Assembly (NCBI RefSeq): GCF_015706575.1
Contig: NW_024037075.1
Coordinates: 10,601,746-10,665,745, forward strand
Origin: Patiria miniata
Lineage: Eukaryota > Echinodermata > Asteroidea > Valvatida > Asterinidae
Length of the DNA: 64,000 nt
Direction of reading: 5' to 3'
The stretch's first letter is position 1, and every line of letters begins with the position of its first letter. This document shows, piece after piece, positions 22,457 to 33,739 of the stretch. Below the pieces are notes generated by a model. It made no database searches. It was not told the origin of the DNA and was given only the letters and a program-made list of their open reading frames with translations. The translations under genes were made by a program, and so were the position numbers.

Positions 22457-25400
22457 CTACAGACTGCGACTAAGGAAATCGGCCCCTACATTGTCCGTGC
22501 CCTTGATCGCTACTATTGTCAAGCGATATGGCTGTAAAGCCAATGCCCAGCGCATAATACGGGAGTTAGCGACTTTGGCTTTTTGGATGTATGTCAGGGG
22601 TTGGTGATCTGTTTCCACCAAGAAATGGTTGCTGTACAAATAACTCTGGTAATTTTGAACACCCCATACGAGAGCTAAACACTCTTTCTCTATGGACAAG
22701 TACGCACGTTCGCGACTGAGTAACTTACGACTCGCGAATGCAATGGGTAAGGGAATACCATCTTGCTCTTGAAGCAGGATTGCACCGATACCGGTATCCG
22801 AAGCGTCGGTTCGTAGAACGAACTGTTTCTCGAAATCAGGTAATGTGAGAATTGGAGCTTTCGATAAACACTGTTTCAGTTTGTTGAAAGCTAACTGTTG
22901 GCTTTCACCCCACGTTATTTTGTTCGGTTCCTTAGCCTTAGTTTTATCTGTGAGCGGAGTTGCTATGGCTGCATAATTTGGTATGAATTTGCGATATAGC
23001 CGGATAATCCTAAGAATGACCGAAGTTGTTTCTTTGTGACCGGTGGCGAGGCATCGAGGATTTTCTTGAACTTGTCCGTTTGTGGTGTCAATTTGCTGGA
23101 GCCAACATTGTGACCTAGATACGCGACCGTACTCATACCTACTGAACATTTGCTTGGTCGAGCGGTTAGACCGGATTTCTTGAGTCTCTGAAATAGGTCA
23201 TTGAGTGTTCGAACATGGACTTCCCAAGACTGAGTATGAATAAGTATGTCGTCGATGTAATTACTTACATGATTCATGTCCTTGAGTAATGCGCGCATGA
23301 CGCGGCTGAACGTAGCTGGTGCATTTATAAGGCCGAACGGCATTACCGTGAATTATGTACTGTTCTTTGACATATATCGCACGATCTACAGTATCGCGTT
23401 ACATCGGCTTGAACCCCTGGCCCGAAAAAGTTACTGAAGACTCTATCCGTAGTTTTCTTTGCACCTTGATGTCCTCCGAGGATACTTTCATGTGCGATTT
23501 TCATGACATGATTTCTGTACTCTGTGGGAACTACTAATTGATTACACGGTTGACCGAATTTGTGATAAGGAGACTGAAACTCGCGATATAGTAAACCGTC
23601 TACCACAGAGAAAGTTGTTCTGGAGCCGTTTCTAGTTCGTTTCTCGTCTTTGCTCGCTGCCAGTTCTCGGATACGGTTAAGATCGGTATTGTTTTCTTGT
23701 GCAATTTTCATCTGCGTGTGATCAATATCTGGTAATTGTTCCGCGACTTTTAGTGTTTTCATAGGTTTTTCTTGTCTTAGTTTTTGTGAACGGGTTTCGA
23801 CCGCACAACCGAGTTCTTCACAAGTGATGTCGGGTTGCATGTTTGATGGCTTAGACCAATTTGTATTGGGTTCTTGTGGTCTCGTGCATTTGATATGTTG
23901 CCTATGATTACATCATATACCGGATTAGGCATACAAAGCGCCTCATGATGATCCTACAAAATAAGGTATATCTAGTTCGACAATCGCGATCGGTGCTTTG
24001 CGGATCGTACCGTCTACAAGTACACAGGTTCTATCTTGCCCGGTTAATTGATCAGCGGAAACTAAATCTTGCCTTATCACGACGGTGCTACAACCGGTGT
24101 CGCGTAATACGGACACGCTAGTGCCATTAATCAAACCGTCGGTAACGGGCATGTTTGTTGGGTTTTTGTCGCGACAAGCGGCACTCATGAGCGGCAATTC
24201 GTGTCCACACTGTTAGTGAAGTTTCCCACTTTTAACACAGCAGGTTCTTAATGGTTGTTGAGCTACCATGCAAGCGACTGTTTCAGATTTTTCCGAATTT
24301 GAACTACATGTTTCACTGGTCTGATTTTGGTACTGCGATGGTTGAGGAGTAGTATCAGGAGCAAGAACACTGGTAAGTGCTGACGCGATGATATTGGCAA
24401 CCTTAGTGATATCTTTTGGCCGACTTCTGCAATCTCTTGCAATGTGTCCCTTTTTGTGACACAAGTAACACGTTCTGATTTCGTGATACGAACTGCCTTG
24501 ACTGGGATTACGAGTTTGTTGCGGCCTACTAGTTACTTGCGACTGTTTGGAGTGTTGAGTTGGTTCTGGTCTGCGCGATGTGAAATTACTTTGGTGTGAT
24601 TTCTTCTCGCGTGCTGCAAATGAACCGTGAGCGTCGGTATACTGTTCCGCTAGACGAGATATTTCTGCCGTGCTACGCGGTTTCCTCTCATTTAGGAACA
24701 ACCGAAGCTCTTCGGTACAGCGATTTAGGAACTGTTCGCGTAAGATTGAATTCCTTCATATGTTTTCTCGGTCTTGTCCAGTTCTACTCAACGCGTGAAT
24801 ATGTTATCTTGCCGGGCCATAAATTGAGGAGCAGTTTCGCCAGAGTCTGGTTTGGTTTCTCGAAACTTTTGCCGAATACCGACGGCTGTCAAATGAAAGC
24901 GTTTCAGTAATGCTTCTTTGAGTGCCTCGTAATTTGTGGCTTGATCTGCGGGTAGTCTGGAGTACACGTCTAAGGCCTTACCCTTAAGGAGTGCACCTAA
25001 ACTGATTGCCCAATCGTTCTCATCCCATTCTTGAATTACTGCGTAACGTTCGAAACGTTGAAGATACGCGTCTAGGTCATCTTGATCTTCGTTGAATTTG
25101 GGTAACTTGGGTGTCTTAGTTCGATAACGAAACGGTTTAGCCTTAACGGATTCTGACGCGGTATCGAAGACAGGTGAAAGTGGGGGAATCGGTTCGTGTT
25201 TTAGTGTTTCTAGCCGTAACTGTTACTCTAAATTTTCACGATCTGCCTTGCGAATATCATAATTTTATGCTCTAGTATCGCGCTCAGCCCTTTCGCGTTC
25301 CTTACGTTCTTCGCGGCAAAATGCGATTAGTTCGTGACCCGTTAGATCACAAGCTTCTGCTACGGTACGCAATTGTTCAAGATTCACATCCATTATCACA

Positions 25401-25540
25401 CTGACCGGTTCTAACTTACCAAGCACCAAAATGTTGAGTCCAGACGCACAATGATCGGGGTAGTTGGGATGGCAACAGTCGACCTGCCCATGTACAACAA
25501 GGAATATAACAACAAATACAACCGGTGTGAACATCATACA
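22457..25540 (-). mobile_element. Ty3/Gypsy polyprotein fossil
   Basis: A Metaviridae-type relic on the minus strand. Parts recognised from high to low coordinates: a gag region with a CCHC zinc knuckle (CYLCHKKGHIARDC, about 24450-24500), an aspartic protease region (about 23950-24190, RDTGCSTVV), an integrase H2C2 zinc-binding module (about 23350-23600, ending CRSCDICQRT), then reverse transcriptase from MPFGLINAPATF with YIDDIL, and RNase H (RTDASDTGIG). The zinc-binding module precedes reverse transcriptase, which is not the usual Gypsy order. The integrase core is not seen. It is broken in several places and fairly old. Confidence 0.85.
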
Positions 25541-25599
25541 TCCATAACTGAGTTTTTACATCACTTAACAATCTACTGTTGGTGTTCCTTCTGGTACAA

Positions 25600-25745
25600 T
25601 TGGATTACCACCAATGCAAGCTACAGAAACCATCCATAATGTTGAAATCAACCAAGATTTGTCACCAGAGCAAAATGCAGAAATAACACGTGTCCTGAAC
25701 AATTATCATGAAGTCCTCACCGATTTACCCGGCAAAAGTAATCTA
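25600..25745 (+). mobile_element. Gypsy pol fragment, opposite strand
   Basis: A short plus-strand stretch resembles the region just before reverse transcriptase in Gypsy elements (LSPEQNAEITRVL and LTDLPGKSNL). It points the other way from the fossil at 22457-25540, so the composite contains an inversion or two elements. Broken fossil. Confidence 0.55.
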
Positions 25746-26033
25746 TGTAGATATTTGAGAACTAGGAAGGTTTTGGATTTATATTTATTATAGATGGCTT
25801 TTTTGTTGAGAGTATTCCCCTGTCGACTCTAACACCGACTGGAGAAGGAGTCTACCAATGAGGTGCTTTAGACGTAGAGTATTTACTGAGGCGTAGCCGG
25901 CCGAGTCCTGTGAGTTGTGCCCACCACGGTCTTGCGAGCTCTCAGATGCCGGGAACTCCAAGGCGTTAAAGTTTGTAGAAACTTGTAAAAGGGAAGTGCC
26001 CGAACGATAAATAATTAAGAGAAGTCTGGTAAC

Positions 26034-26483
26034 GGAGTTACATTTGGAAACAAATTGATAGTGTCTGATTGACTGAACAGTGGTGTTTTTAGGATTTTGT
26101 AATTAATTGATTGAACGTTCTTTTTATGATCCTTGTCATCGATTGATGTAATAATTTGGAAGTGATTTAACTGATTAATTGAACATAAGTGTTTTTTATG
26201 ATCTTGTCATTGATTGATTAAATAAGTTGGAAGTAATTCACCTGATCTGAAGTTGAATTGGGAATCTTCTTCCAAGATCAAGAGTGTGATTTAAATTGAA
26301 GAATTTGATTATAAGATTTTGCTGTACATAATTATAGTGCTCAGAACTTGGAGAGTTGTTAATATAATTGGAAATATTAGAAGTTTGTTCTTTCTTGTCA
26401 TTTATTGTGTCTGTTGGTGTATCCTATAGGATCCGGGGTTACCATTCCCAATTTTTAGAATTAGCCAAATTTTTTTGGAGTGG
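26034..26483 (-). mobile_element. LTR-like sequence, right copy
   Basis: The inverted partner of 19745-20196, about 450 bp and nearly identical by eye. Its outer end meets P450 copy 2 exactly at the first codon, and the last few terminal bases seen in the left copy are missing there. The junction is therefore not a clean insertion with a visible target duplication. Confidence 0.65.
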
Positions 26484-27460
26484 CTCAAATGGAAGTGATC
26501 CACAGCTATTTGACCATCGAATCATCACTGGTCTATTTAGGAGTTTTCGTCCTTGTCATTTGGCTTCTTCGAAGACCAAGGAACCTGCCTCCCAGGCCGA
26601 CTGGACTACCTATCATCGGCTACCTCCCAAAGTTAGCCCTGCAAGGCGACGAGTACAAACCCTGGCCCTGCTCGCCAATATACGAGGATGTGTTCAGCTT
26701 GAATCTGGACGGACAGCTGGTGGTTGTCCTATGCAACTACGAAGCCATCAAGAAAGCCCTGGCTCATCCAAATACCAGTGACAGACCACCGACGACTTTC
26801 TACAGCAAGGCCACACTGGAAAAAGACGCTCTGGGTGAGATATATATGACGTCAATTGGAGTAAAGACTAATTCAAGTTGCTCATAAGAGCCTTTAGAGG
26901 TGGTTTTTAACATGATTACAATGAGATGCTCGAAAACATCTACTCGCTTTGATAAGATTTCACAAAATCAATGCACTCACAGTCAGTGACGTGTTGGGAA
27001 CACATTTGAAGCCAGATCTACGACAGAGCTCCCCCCTCCCTTTTTTTTGGTGATTGTGTTCCTGGAACTCCGGAATATATTTCTTGATAAAAAGTTCAGG
27101 AACATGTCCCGCAAATTTTTGAAATCTACGATGCTTTCTCCTGCATTCGAAGGCAATTTGAAAATATATTTAGGAACTTTAGCATTCCATTTATTGTTTT
27201 GGCCCCATCAGGGGGAAGGGGGGGGGGTGTATATACTGAGTAGGCCTACAGTCAAAGTAAAAAGAGCAGCCAACAAAGTAGAACAGCCAAAAAAAAACGA
27301 AGCGTATTGACCGATTTGTTGTGCAAACGTATACATGATATGTTAAAGATTGATATGACTTCATCTGGTTCGCCCGATTGCCAAAGACATGCAACCGGGC
27401 TAACTTACCGAAGTTACCCCATAATATTAAAAAAAAAATACCGGATAGGTTGAACAATTA

Positions 27461-28512
27461 CGGAGCTTTTAAAGGGACATAGGTGAAAAAAAAATTGAAA
27501 AAATCATCATTTTTTTGAGTTTGTAATTGGTATTTATTTTAAAGCCTAAAGCTTTTGCAAATTGACATTGCTGTTTACTTTAAAGTACTCGTGGTTTGAC
27601 TAAAGGTTTTAACACTTGTGTAATAACAGGACCCTTTCAGGACCCTACTTTGCAGGAAAGGCCAGAAATATTGTGGTGCCAAATCACTATCGAACTAAAC
27701 ATGGGAGAGAAAAGCACCTGTTCATCATCGGGATTCCAAACCAAGACCAGTTTCATAATTGGGGTATAATTTGCAGGGGGCACTTGGGGGCCTGTTTTTC
27801 TTGGGGGGGGGGGGGGCACTCAATCAGTTCTGTCACAGTTAAACACTGAGCAGGGGGACTACCACCAGAATTTTTCCTTCTCTAATTTCATAGTGCAGGC
27901 TGTGACGGCCCTTGCAAAGAGTCCTGGGTTTCAATCCTAATGAGAACCATATTTTTGTTTTATCTTATCCCATATTTGTTTCTTTCATTTCGATCAAGCA
28001 CCAAACCAAATACTACATTCTGTATGTACATTCCACACTGCCAAACCTGGAGTGTAAAATATTACACAAACGGTGTTAATCTTGATTTTTTCCCGTTATC
28101 TCTATATGACGACACCCTTGGTGTAAAATATAACCAATTCTTGGAATTAACTTTTAAATTAACCACGACGTCAACAATGGCGTCTGTGTCTCCGGCCGGC
28201 AGCCCAAGTACGCAGATTTTTTTCGTTCGAACGAAGATTTTGTTCGTTCGAACGCAGTTTTTTTTCGTTCGAACGCAAATTTTTTTCGTTCGAACGAAGA
28301 TTTTTTTCGTTTGAACGCAGTTTTTTTTCGTTCGAACGCAGATTTTTTTCGTTCGAACGCAGATTTTTTTCGTTCGAACGCAGATTTTTTTCGTTCGAAC
28401 GCAGATTTTTTTCGTTCGAACGCAGATTTTTTCCGTTCGAACGCAGATTTTTTTCGTTCGAACGCAGATTTTTTTAAATTTTTTTTTCACATATGTCCCT
28501 TTAAAAGCTCCG
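27461..28512. mobile_element. TA-flanked TIR element in P450 copy-2 intron 1
   Basis: A 1052-bp element. Its inverted ends of about 43 bp begin CGGAGCTTTTAAAGGGACAT and are flanked by TA at 27459-27460 and 28513-28514. The matching intron of copy 1 (around 4150) has no insertion. It contains a minisatellite at 28208-28475 next to the right end. No transposase is seen. Confidence 0.88.
28208..28475. repeat. 21-bp minisatellite with CGTTCGAACG core
   Basis: About 12-13 tandem units of GCAGATTTTTTTCGTTCGAA, 20-21 bp each. Every unit contains the palindrome CGTTCGAACG. The minus-strand heptad frame KKICVRT that it spells is a by-product of the repeat. Confidence 0.92.
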
Positions 28513-30084
28513 TAAACAATAATTTGTGGGGTGTTATCTTTTTTAGGTGTAGGTTCAGCATCCGGACAAAGCTGGACCGAACAGCGTAAGTTCTCCCTGA
28601 ACGTTCTGAGGGGTCTTGGTGTCGGAAAATCAAGCTTTCAGGATGCCATTGCTGATGAGGCACGCTACCTGATCGGAGAGATGAAGAACCACAACGACAT
28701 CCCCTTTGATCCGATGACGTTGTTAGGAAATGCCGTCTCAAACGACATCTGTTCCGTAACCCTCGGTAAAAGATTCGAGTATTCTGACGGCAAGTTTCAG
28801 GAGCTTTTGAGGATGATGAACAGGAACTTTGAGGTCGTTGGCGGAGGGTCTGCGTACCAGTTTCTGCCAGTCATGCAGTATCTAACATTCACCCCTACCT
28901 TCAAAGAGCTGCGATCCAACTTGCACAGAAAACGTCGACGAACACCGTCAAAATTTGGATCCGGATAATCCCAGAGACTTTTTGGACATCTTTCTCGGAG
29001 AAATCCAGAACAACGAGAGGAATAACATCAAGAGTCACATCTCGCCCAGCAACATGCTGCTGACTGTCTTTGAAATTTTCGTTGGCGGGACAGAAACCAC
29101 CACCTCCACCCTCCGCTGGGCCTTGTTGTATATGCCGGCTCACCCGGAGGTTCAGAGCAAAGTCCAGCGAGAGATAGACGAGGTGGTCGGCCGCAACCGT
29201 CTGCCTCGCATCGCCGACAAGCCCGAGTTGCCGTACACGGAGGTGACCATCATGGAGGTGCAACGCATCGCCAGCGTGGGAGCACTAAGCTTGCCTCACA
29301 TGTTCTCGCAAGATACGTCAATCTTTGGCTACGATATCCCCCGCAACACCATTGTGATTCCGAATCTGTGGGCAGTCAGCCGAGACCCAAACCTCTGGCC
29401 CGAACCGGAGAAGTTTCGACCGGAGAGGTTTCTGGACGGGGATGGGAAAGTGAGGCGCCCAGAAGAACATCTGCCTTTTTCCACAGGTAAGAAAAGACAC
29501 AAGAAAGAGCATGGCGTCATTGGTACTTTACTTTTGCGCGTCTGCTGTAGCTCAACTTCTCAAGAAACGAAAATTCACCCCAACTGTTTATTTCTCACCC
29601 ATAGGTCGTCGAGTATGTCTGGGAGAGCAGCTGGCTAAGATGGAATTGTTCATCTTCTTCTCTTTCCTCCTGCATCAGTTCACCTGTGAGAGACCAGAGG
29701 ATGCCCCGCCCATTTCCTTCAAAGCAGTCAACGGCTTGACTCTAACACCCACTCCCTTCCAAATGTGTGCGATACTCAGGGAATGAGATGTGTAAATTAG
29801 GAACACTATTTGAAATCACAGAGTATGTTGTATGCAACAACATCTCATCTGTGCACACAAAAGGTTCGGCGCCTATTGTTTTAAAGCATATAGGAGCATA
29901 AATTACCGTCCTTTTTTTGTGGTTGTACATAATTATCATGACAACATAGTGTAGTTTTGGGTGTCTTTCCAATTCAATAAATAACTTCAGGTAAATATGT
30001 TAATGCACGGACTTACAAAGTTGACAACTTATAATAAAAGTGGTTAAAGTGGTAAAATAAAGCAAAAGTTGACACATCGGAATA

Positions 30085-30400
30085 GAGTGGTGTTCCCTAA
30101 CGTGGCGCACTTGAATAAATCTCGGAAAATTCCAAATTAACATCATAGTTAAGAATTTCTGTAAAGTTGATAAATGCTGATAAACAATTATTTTCTCTAC
30201 TTACATACCCATCTAGAAGTTTGTCAGAAAATTGTTTCTTATTTTTCGGGACATGTGCACTTCGAAATAAACTGATTGGAAAATCAGTTTACTTTCTGTG
30301 AAATTCGGTAAAAACTTTTGCTCTAGCTAGGCGCTACAGGCGAAAAAGCAAAGTGCGCCATGTTAGGGGCCGCGCCACGTTAGGGTACGTACACCAACAA
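30085..30400. mobile_element. TA-flanked MITE (short form)
   Basis: A 316-bp relative of 6563-7189 in the opposite orientation, with the same CCCTAACGTGGCGC ends. TA flanks it at 30083-30084 and 30401-30402. The matching site after P450 copy 1 (GGAATACTGG at 5703-5712) is uninterrupted, so this is a proven insertion. It is internally shorter than the 627-bp form. Confidence 0.9.
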
Positions 30401-30402
30401 TA

Positions 30403-30530
30403 CTGGTTCCACGGCTAGCTCAATGTTGCAAGAGGCCGAATTACTCAGAAAGACCAAAGTATATGCGCTGTGTCCTGGTTAGCAAACTGTATATCTTACA
30501 AATTTGCCTAGCAAACCACTTTTTATGATA
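30403..30530 (+). other. Remaining P450 copy-2 3' flank
   Basis: Homologous to 5708-5830 after copy 1 (GGTTCCACGGCTAGC, GAGGCCGAATTACTCAGAAAG, ATCTTACAAATTTGCC). It marks the right limit of the P450 tandem duplication. Confidence 0.7.
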
Positions 30531-30709
30531 GCATGTACCCGAGGCGAAGCCGAGGGTGCTATGCGCCCCTCGGATGTTCAAAACATCATATCCCACATCA
30601 CAGCAGTCAGCAATTGTTTTGTTGTACCTGTGTCTTGGAATCTTTGGATATTGATGTAAAAATCACGAAAACAAACAGTCACCGAGTCTTCACACGAAGC
30701 AGTGGCTTA

Positions 30710-31359
30710 TTGCGCAATAGCCGTTGCCTTGTTGCCATTTTGTGATTGGACAATAACGAGGTTGTGTTCAATGGATGTACGTATCATGTACATTACGTAC
30801 GGGCGTGTACATACTTAAACAAGACCAGATCTTGTAGGATGTTTTACGCAGGAACAACTTTATCATTTCACAAAACCTATACGTGTGAAGATCTTGACAG
30901 TTCGATGTAAAATGGAAATGGCATGATCTTATCCAAATACATCGCAATGATTCGTTGGACATTTGTGCATAAAGCAGTTGGGAATGGAAGAATAACTTCT
31001 TTCTTTTAATTTTGTTTATACATCTAAATTTATTAATTTTATATAGGCCTATACACATACATACTTTCTTTAGAACAAAAAACCCTTATTTTATGCATCT
31101 AAATTTATTAATTTTATATACATATACACGTTTGCGTATAAAATTTGATCCCTGGTTTCTTTTTAAGTATTGTTTTAATTTTAAAATCACTCAACCCCTT
31201 TCTTTACTTCATTCATTCATTTTTATTTTGCCAATATATAAACAATACATAAAACGCACGTCGTACTTGCGTACGTTGGAGTTATTAAACTGCGAACAAC
31301 CGAACGTCGTTAATCGTCCAATCACAAAATGGCAACAAGGCTACGGCTATTGCGCAGTC
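30710..31359. mobile_element. 650-bp TIR element, probable 8-bp target duplication
   Basis: The ends are inverted repeats of about 60 bp (TGCGCAATAGCCG, then GCCTTGTTGCCATTTTGTG and GATTGGAC). GTGGCTTA stands at 30702-30709 and again at 31360-31367. Eight-base duplications are usual for hAT and P superfamilies. No coding capacity is recognised inside. Confidence 0.7.
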
Positions 31360-31484
31360 GTGGCTTAATTGGGCGCCGCCACTTTAATACACACTGTAAC
31401 TCATGGAACGTGTAGTTGGTGTCCCTCACAGAACGTATCATAATGCATGGACATACGACACTCATTACCTGAAAAATTGTGATA

Positions 31485-31520
31485 TGATTGGCTTCTACCG
31501 AAATCGGTAGAAGCCAATCA
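31485..31520. repeat. Perfect 36-bp hairpin
   Basis: Seventeen-base arms, TGATTGGCTTCTACCGA and its exact complement, flank two bases. It is a local cruciform-capable structure of no known family. Confidence 0.85.
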
Positions 31521-31597
31521 CATCGAGAATTAATTTCCATAGACTGTGTACAAACGTGGAACAAACCAGCGCGTACGCTTGGCAGATTGACCAAGTC

Positions 31598-31979
31598 TGG
31601 GTTGCTGCATCACTTGAAAATAACATCATCGGTACATGTACGTTTTTAACATGATGGTCCAGATTCGACGCATGAGGGCGCGCGTTATGTACATGCGATA
31701 AGCGCTGTGAGTGGATTTACTAAAGGCACAGAGTGAGCGCAACCCAGACTTGGCCAAGTCTAGGAAGGGAGGGTCGTGAACTTCAAAAGTAGGCTATCGA
31801 TACAGACTTGGCCAAGTCTGGGTTGCGCTCGGTCTGTGCCTATTATCCACTCACAGCACATATCGCATACGTCCTTACAGTACATAACGCGCGCCCTCAT
31901 GCGTCGAATCCGGACCATCATGTTAAAAACGTACATGTACATGTTATTTTCAAGTGATGCAGCAACCCAATTGCTAACT
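31598..31979. mobile_element. Foldback with 165-175-bp arms
   Basis: The left arm 31598-31761 and right arm 31804-31979 are inverted copies with moderate divergence, around a 42-base spacer. The inner ends carry the palindrome AGACTTGGCCAAGTCT and the outer ends read TGGGTTGC(T)GCATCAC. The arms contain GAGGGCGCGCGTTATGTAC. It encodes nothing. A target duplication is not resolved. Confidence 0.8.
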
Positions 31980-32479
31980 TTTGCACCACATGTATGCACA
32001 TGCTCTGACAATACATGCACCTACATGTACACACATTCGCGTGTTGTACAGTGTACATACAGTGTGTGCGCATTGTCATACGGCACTGAAATGGAACGCG
32101 CGCTGAAGTGTACCTTGTCGGGCATCTGGGAAAGGCGTAAACTAAGTGATTTTTGCTACTTTTTTTAAGATACCGACTTAAAGCAATTCCGACTTGAGTC
32201 AAGTCTAATTGTTAAAGGTCAAGGGAAGTTGATCGTGCGTGCAATGATGTGGGCGCGCGCTCAGCCTCGACTCCAGGGGCGCGTGCATGCGCGTTCCTTC
32301 GTTCCGTACACTAACCCCTGGCCGTGCATAGATATCCGGTTCGTTAGTGTGACGTCACCTCCAGCACTTTCTGCACGATTGGAACCGGAAGTTAACGCAG
32401 CTCGAGCGGTTGTAGCCAATGAGCGCTAGTTATCAATGGTGGGTGCGCGTGAATGACGTTTTTACTAACGAACCGGATA
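31980..32479. promoter_or_regulatory. CpG-rich segment with promoter-like motifs
   Basis: The part 32230-32479 is unusually rich in CpG for this window. It has TGACGTCA at about 32350 (CRE), CCGGAAG at about 32384 (Ets type), AGCCAAT at about 32415 and a pair of inverted ACTAACGAACCGG words (about 32336 and 32466). There is no supported gene downstream in either direction. From 31980 to 32230 I see nothing recognisable. It could equally be the subterminal sequence of a transposon. Confidence 0.3.
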
Positions 32480-33075
32480 GAACTTAAAATAACTAGATCG
32501 GACGCGCGTTCGAACGCGCCATTCACTGTGCACAAAACTTCTGGGTTCTTCATGGACGCGCTGCGAAGTTACGTGAATAGGGCCACGCGCAAAGGGCAGC
32601 TGGTGAATGCTGGACGGAAAAATATCGCCAACACCCCCACCTGAATTCAGCTATGCGTTGAAGTTCTTAACAACAGGTTGACATTTTTAACTACGATTTT
32701 TGACAATGTGACATTTCATATTCCTTTGAAAAGTTACACATGAGTTTGCCTCTGTGTCTTATTTGGGGCCAAATTGGCGACTGTGTTGAAGGTAATTGAT
32801 TTTCAGCCAAGAAAACTAATTTGTACCGAAAAGTAGCCACATTGTGTTCTTATATCTTTAACAAAGGCAAATGTCAAAAGCGTAGTTAAATGTCAACCTG
32901 TTTCATGAGATTTTCCCCTCTTTTTTTTTAAATGTGCAATAAAAATCAACCGTTACTTGCCTATCAGACAAAACATAAACTTTTAATTTTACCAACATCA
33001 AAATGAAATAACAGAAAATCATTTTGTAAATGAGCAACGATAAAAACGGGCACTCGAAATATTGCGTTGCTTTAA

Positions 33076-33125
33076 TAATAATAATAGCTTTATTTACAGA
33101 GGGTAGCCATGTCACCTGACAGATG
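33076..33125 (-). mobile_element. LINE 3' tail fragment
   Basis: On the minus strand the sequence CTCTGTAAATAAAGC is followed by a (TAT)n tail, the usual end of CR1/L2-like insertions. The 5' extent is not determined. It lies nested within the THAP element. Confidence 0.5.
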
Positions 33126-33739
33126 ATTTTCAATGGGCCATCAATTAATACTGCTAACCTCAATAGGAACATTACATTTGAAATGAATGGATGACTACAA
33201 AAACAAGTCTCTGGCCATCTGTTGTGAGAACTGAACAAACGAATACTTAAATAACTTTTAGGTAATAAACACTATGAAACCTTACTCGGTAGCTAATAAA
33301 TAATCTGATGAAATGGCAGTTCCATATCCATATCCATTAATCAAGATGTCAAGAATATCATTGCTCATGAAAAAAATACATTTGGTTGTCACCATCCGAA
33401 TATTTATGTGAAGGTCTAGCCTATGCAACTACCAGCAGGTGAGTATTGCTTTCCATAAATTTATGAACCAGAATAAGTAATCCAATATATCTTCCTCATA
33501 TGCATGAACGCAAACAGAGGGCTATCCAATCTTTCAATTTCTGAGGAGCAACAATAAGACGATAACGAAATACTAAGCGAAACTTGTTAAATTTTAGCTA
33601 TGGTCCACGCGAGGCCCAGTTATGCATGCGTGACCAGCTATCTCCTCACTGTACGCACAGTCGGCAGTGCAATCTTCTTTCTGACGAAGATGTACGCTTT
33701 TGTCGAGCAGTGCAAACTTCTTCATCTGTTCACTATGAT

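Larger units (their letters stand above)
26480..29786 (+). pseudogene. CYP2-like P450 pseudogene (copy 2)
   Basis: A paralogue of 2419-5445 with the same three exons (about 26480-26834, 28547-29486, 29605-29786) and both GT-AG phase-1 introns. The first codon reads GTG where copy 1 has ATG, at the boundary with LTR-like sequence. The next in-frame ATG is codon 4 (26489). In exon 1 a one-base and a two-base loss cancel and garble about nine residues (near KPWPCSPIYEDV). In exon 2 a 20-base loss near 28.93 kb shifts the frame to an early stop, so no full enzyme can be made. Downstream features persist: GGTETT, EVQR, PERF and the haem motif STGRRVCLGEQ. Its promoter lies 9 kb away at 17.03-17.32 kb. 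It is dead but recent, since most of the sequence is still readable. Confidence 0.92.

Noticed and set aside
26368-26781. Frame MEILEVCSF.. running from the LTR-like sequence into P450 exon 1
   Set aside because: It enters the exon in a different frame from the P450, so it is not a fusion protein. The same start in the left LTR-like copy leads elsewhere.
28062-28490. 142-residue minus-strand frame of KKICVRT heptads (and the plus-strand NADFFRS frame)
   Set aside because: It is the translation of a 21-bp noncoding minisatellite inside a transposon in an intron. The same array is open in both directions because its unit is a multiple of three and lacks stops.
30533-30560. CCCGAGGCGAAGCCGAGGG hairpin as a transposon end
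   Set aside because: It is a self-contained short palindrome. I found no partner end or target duplication nearby.
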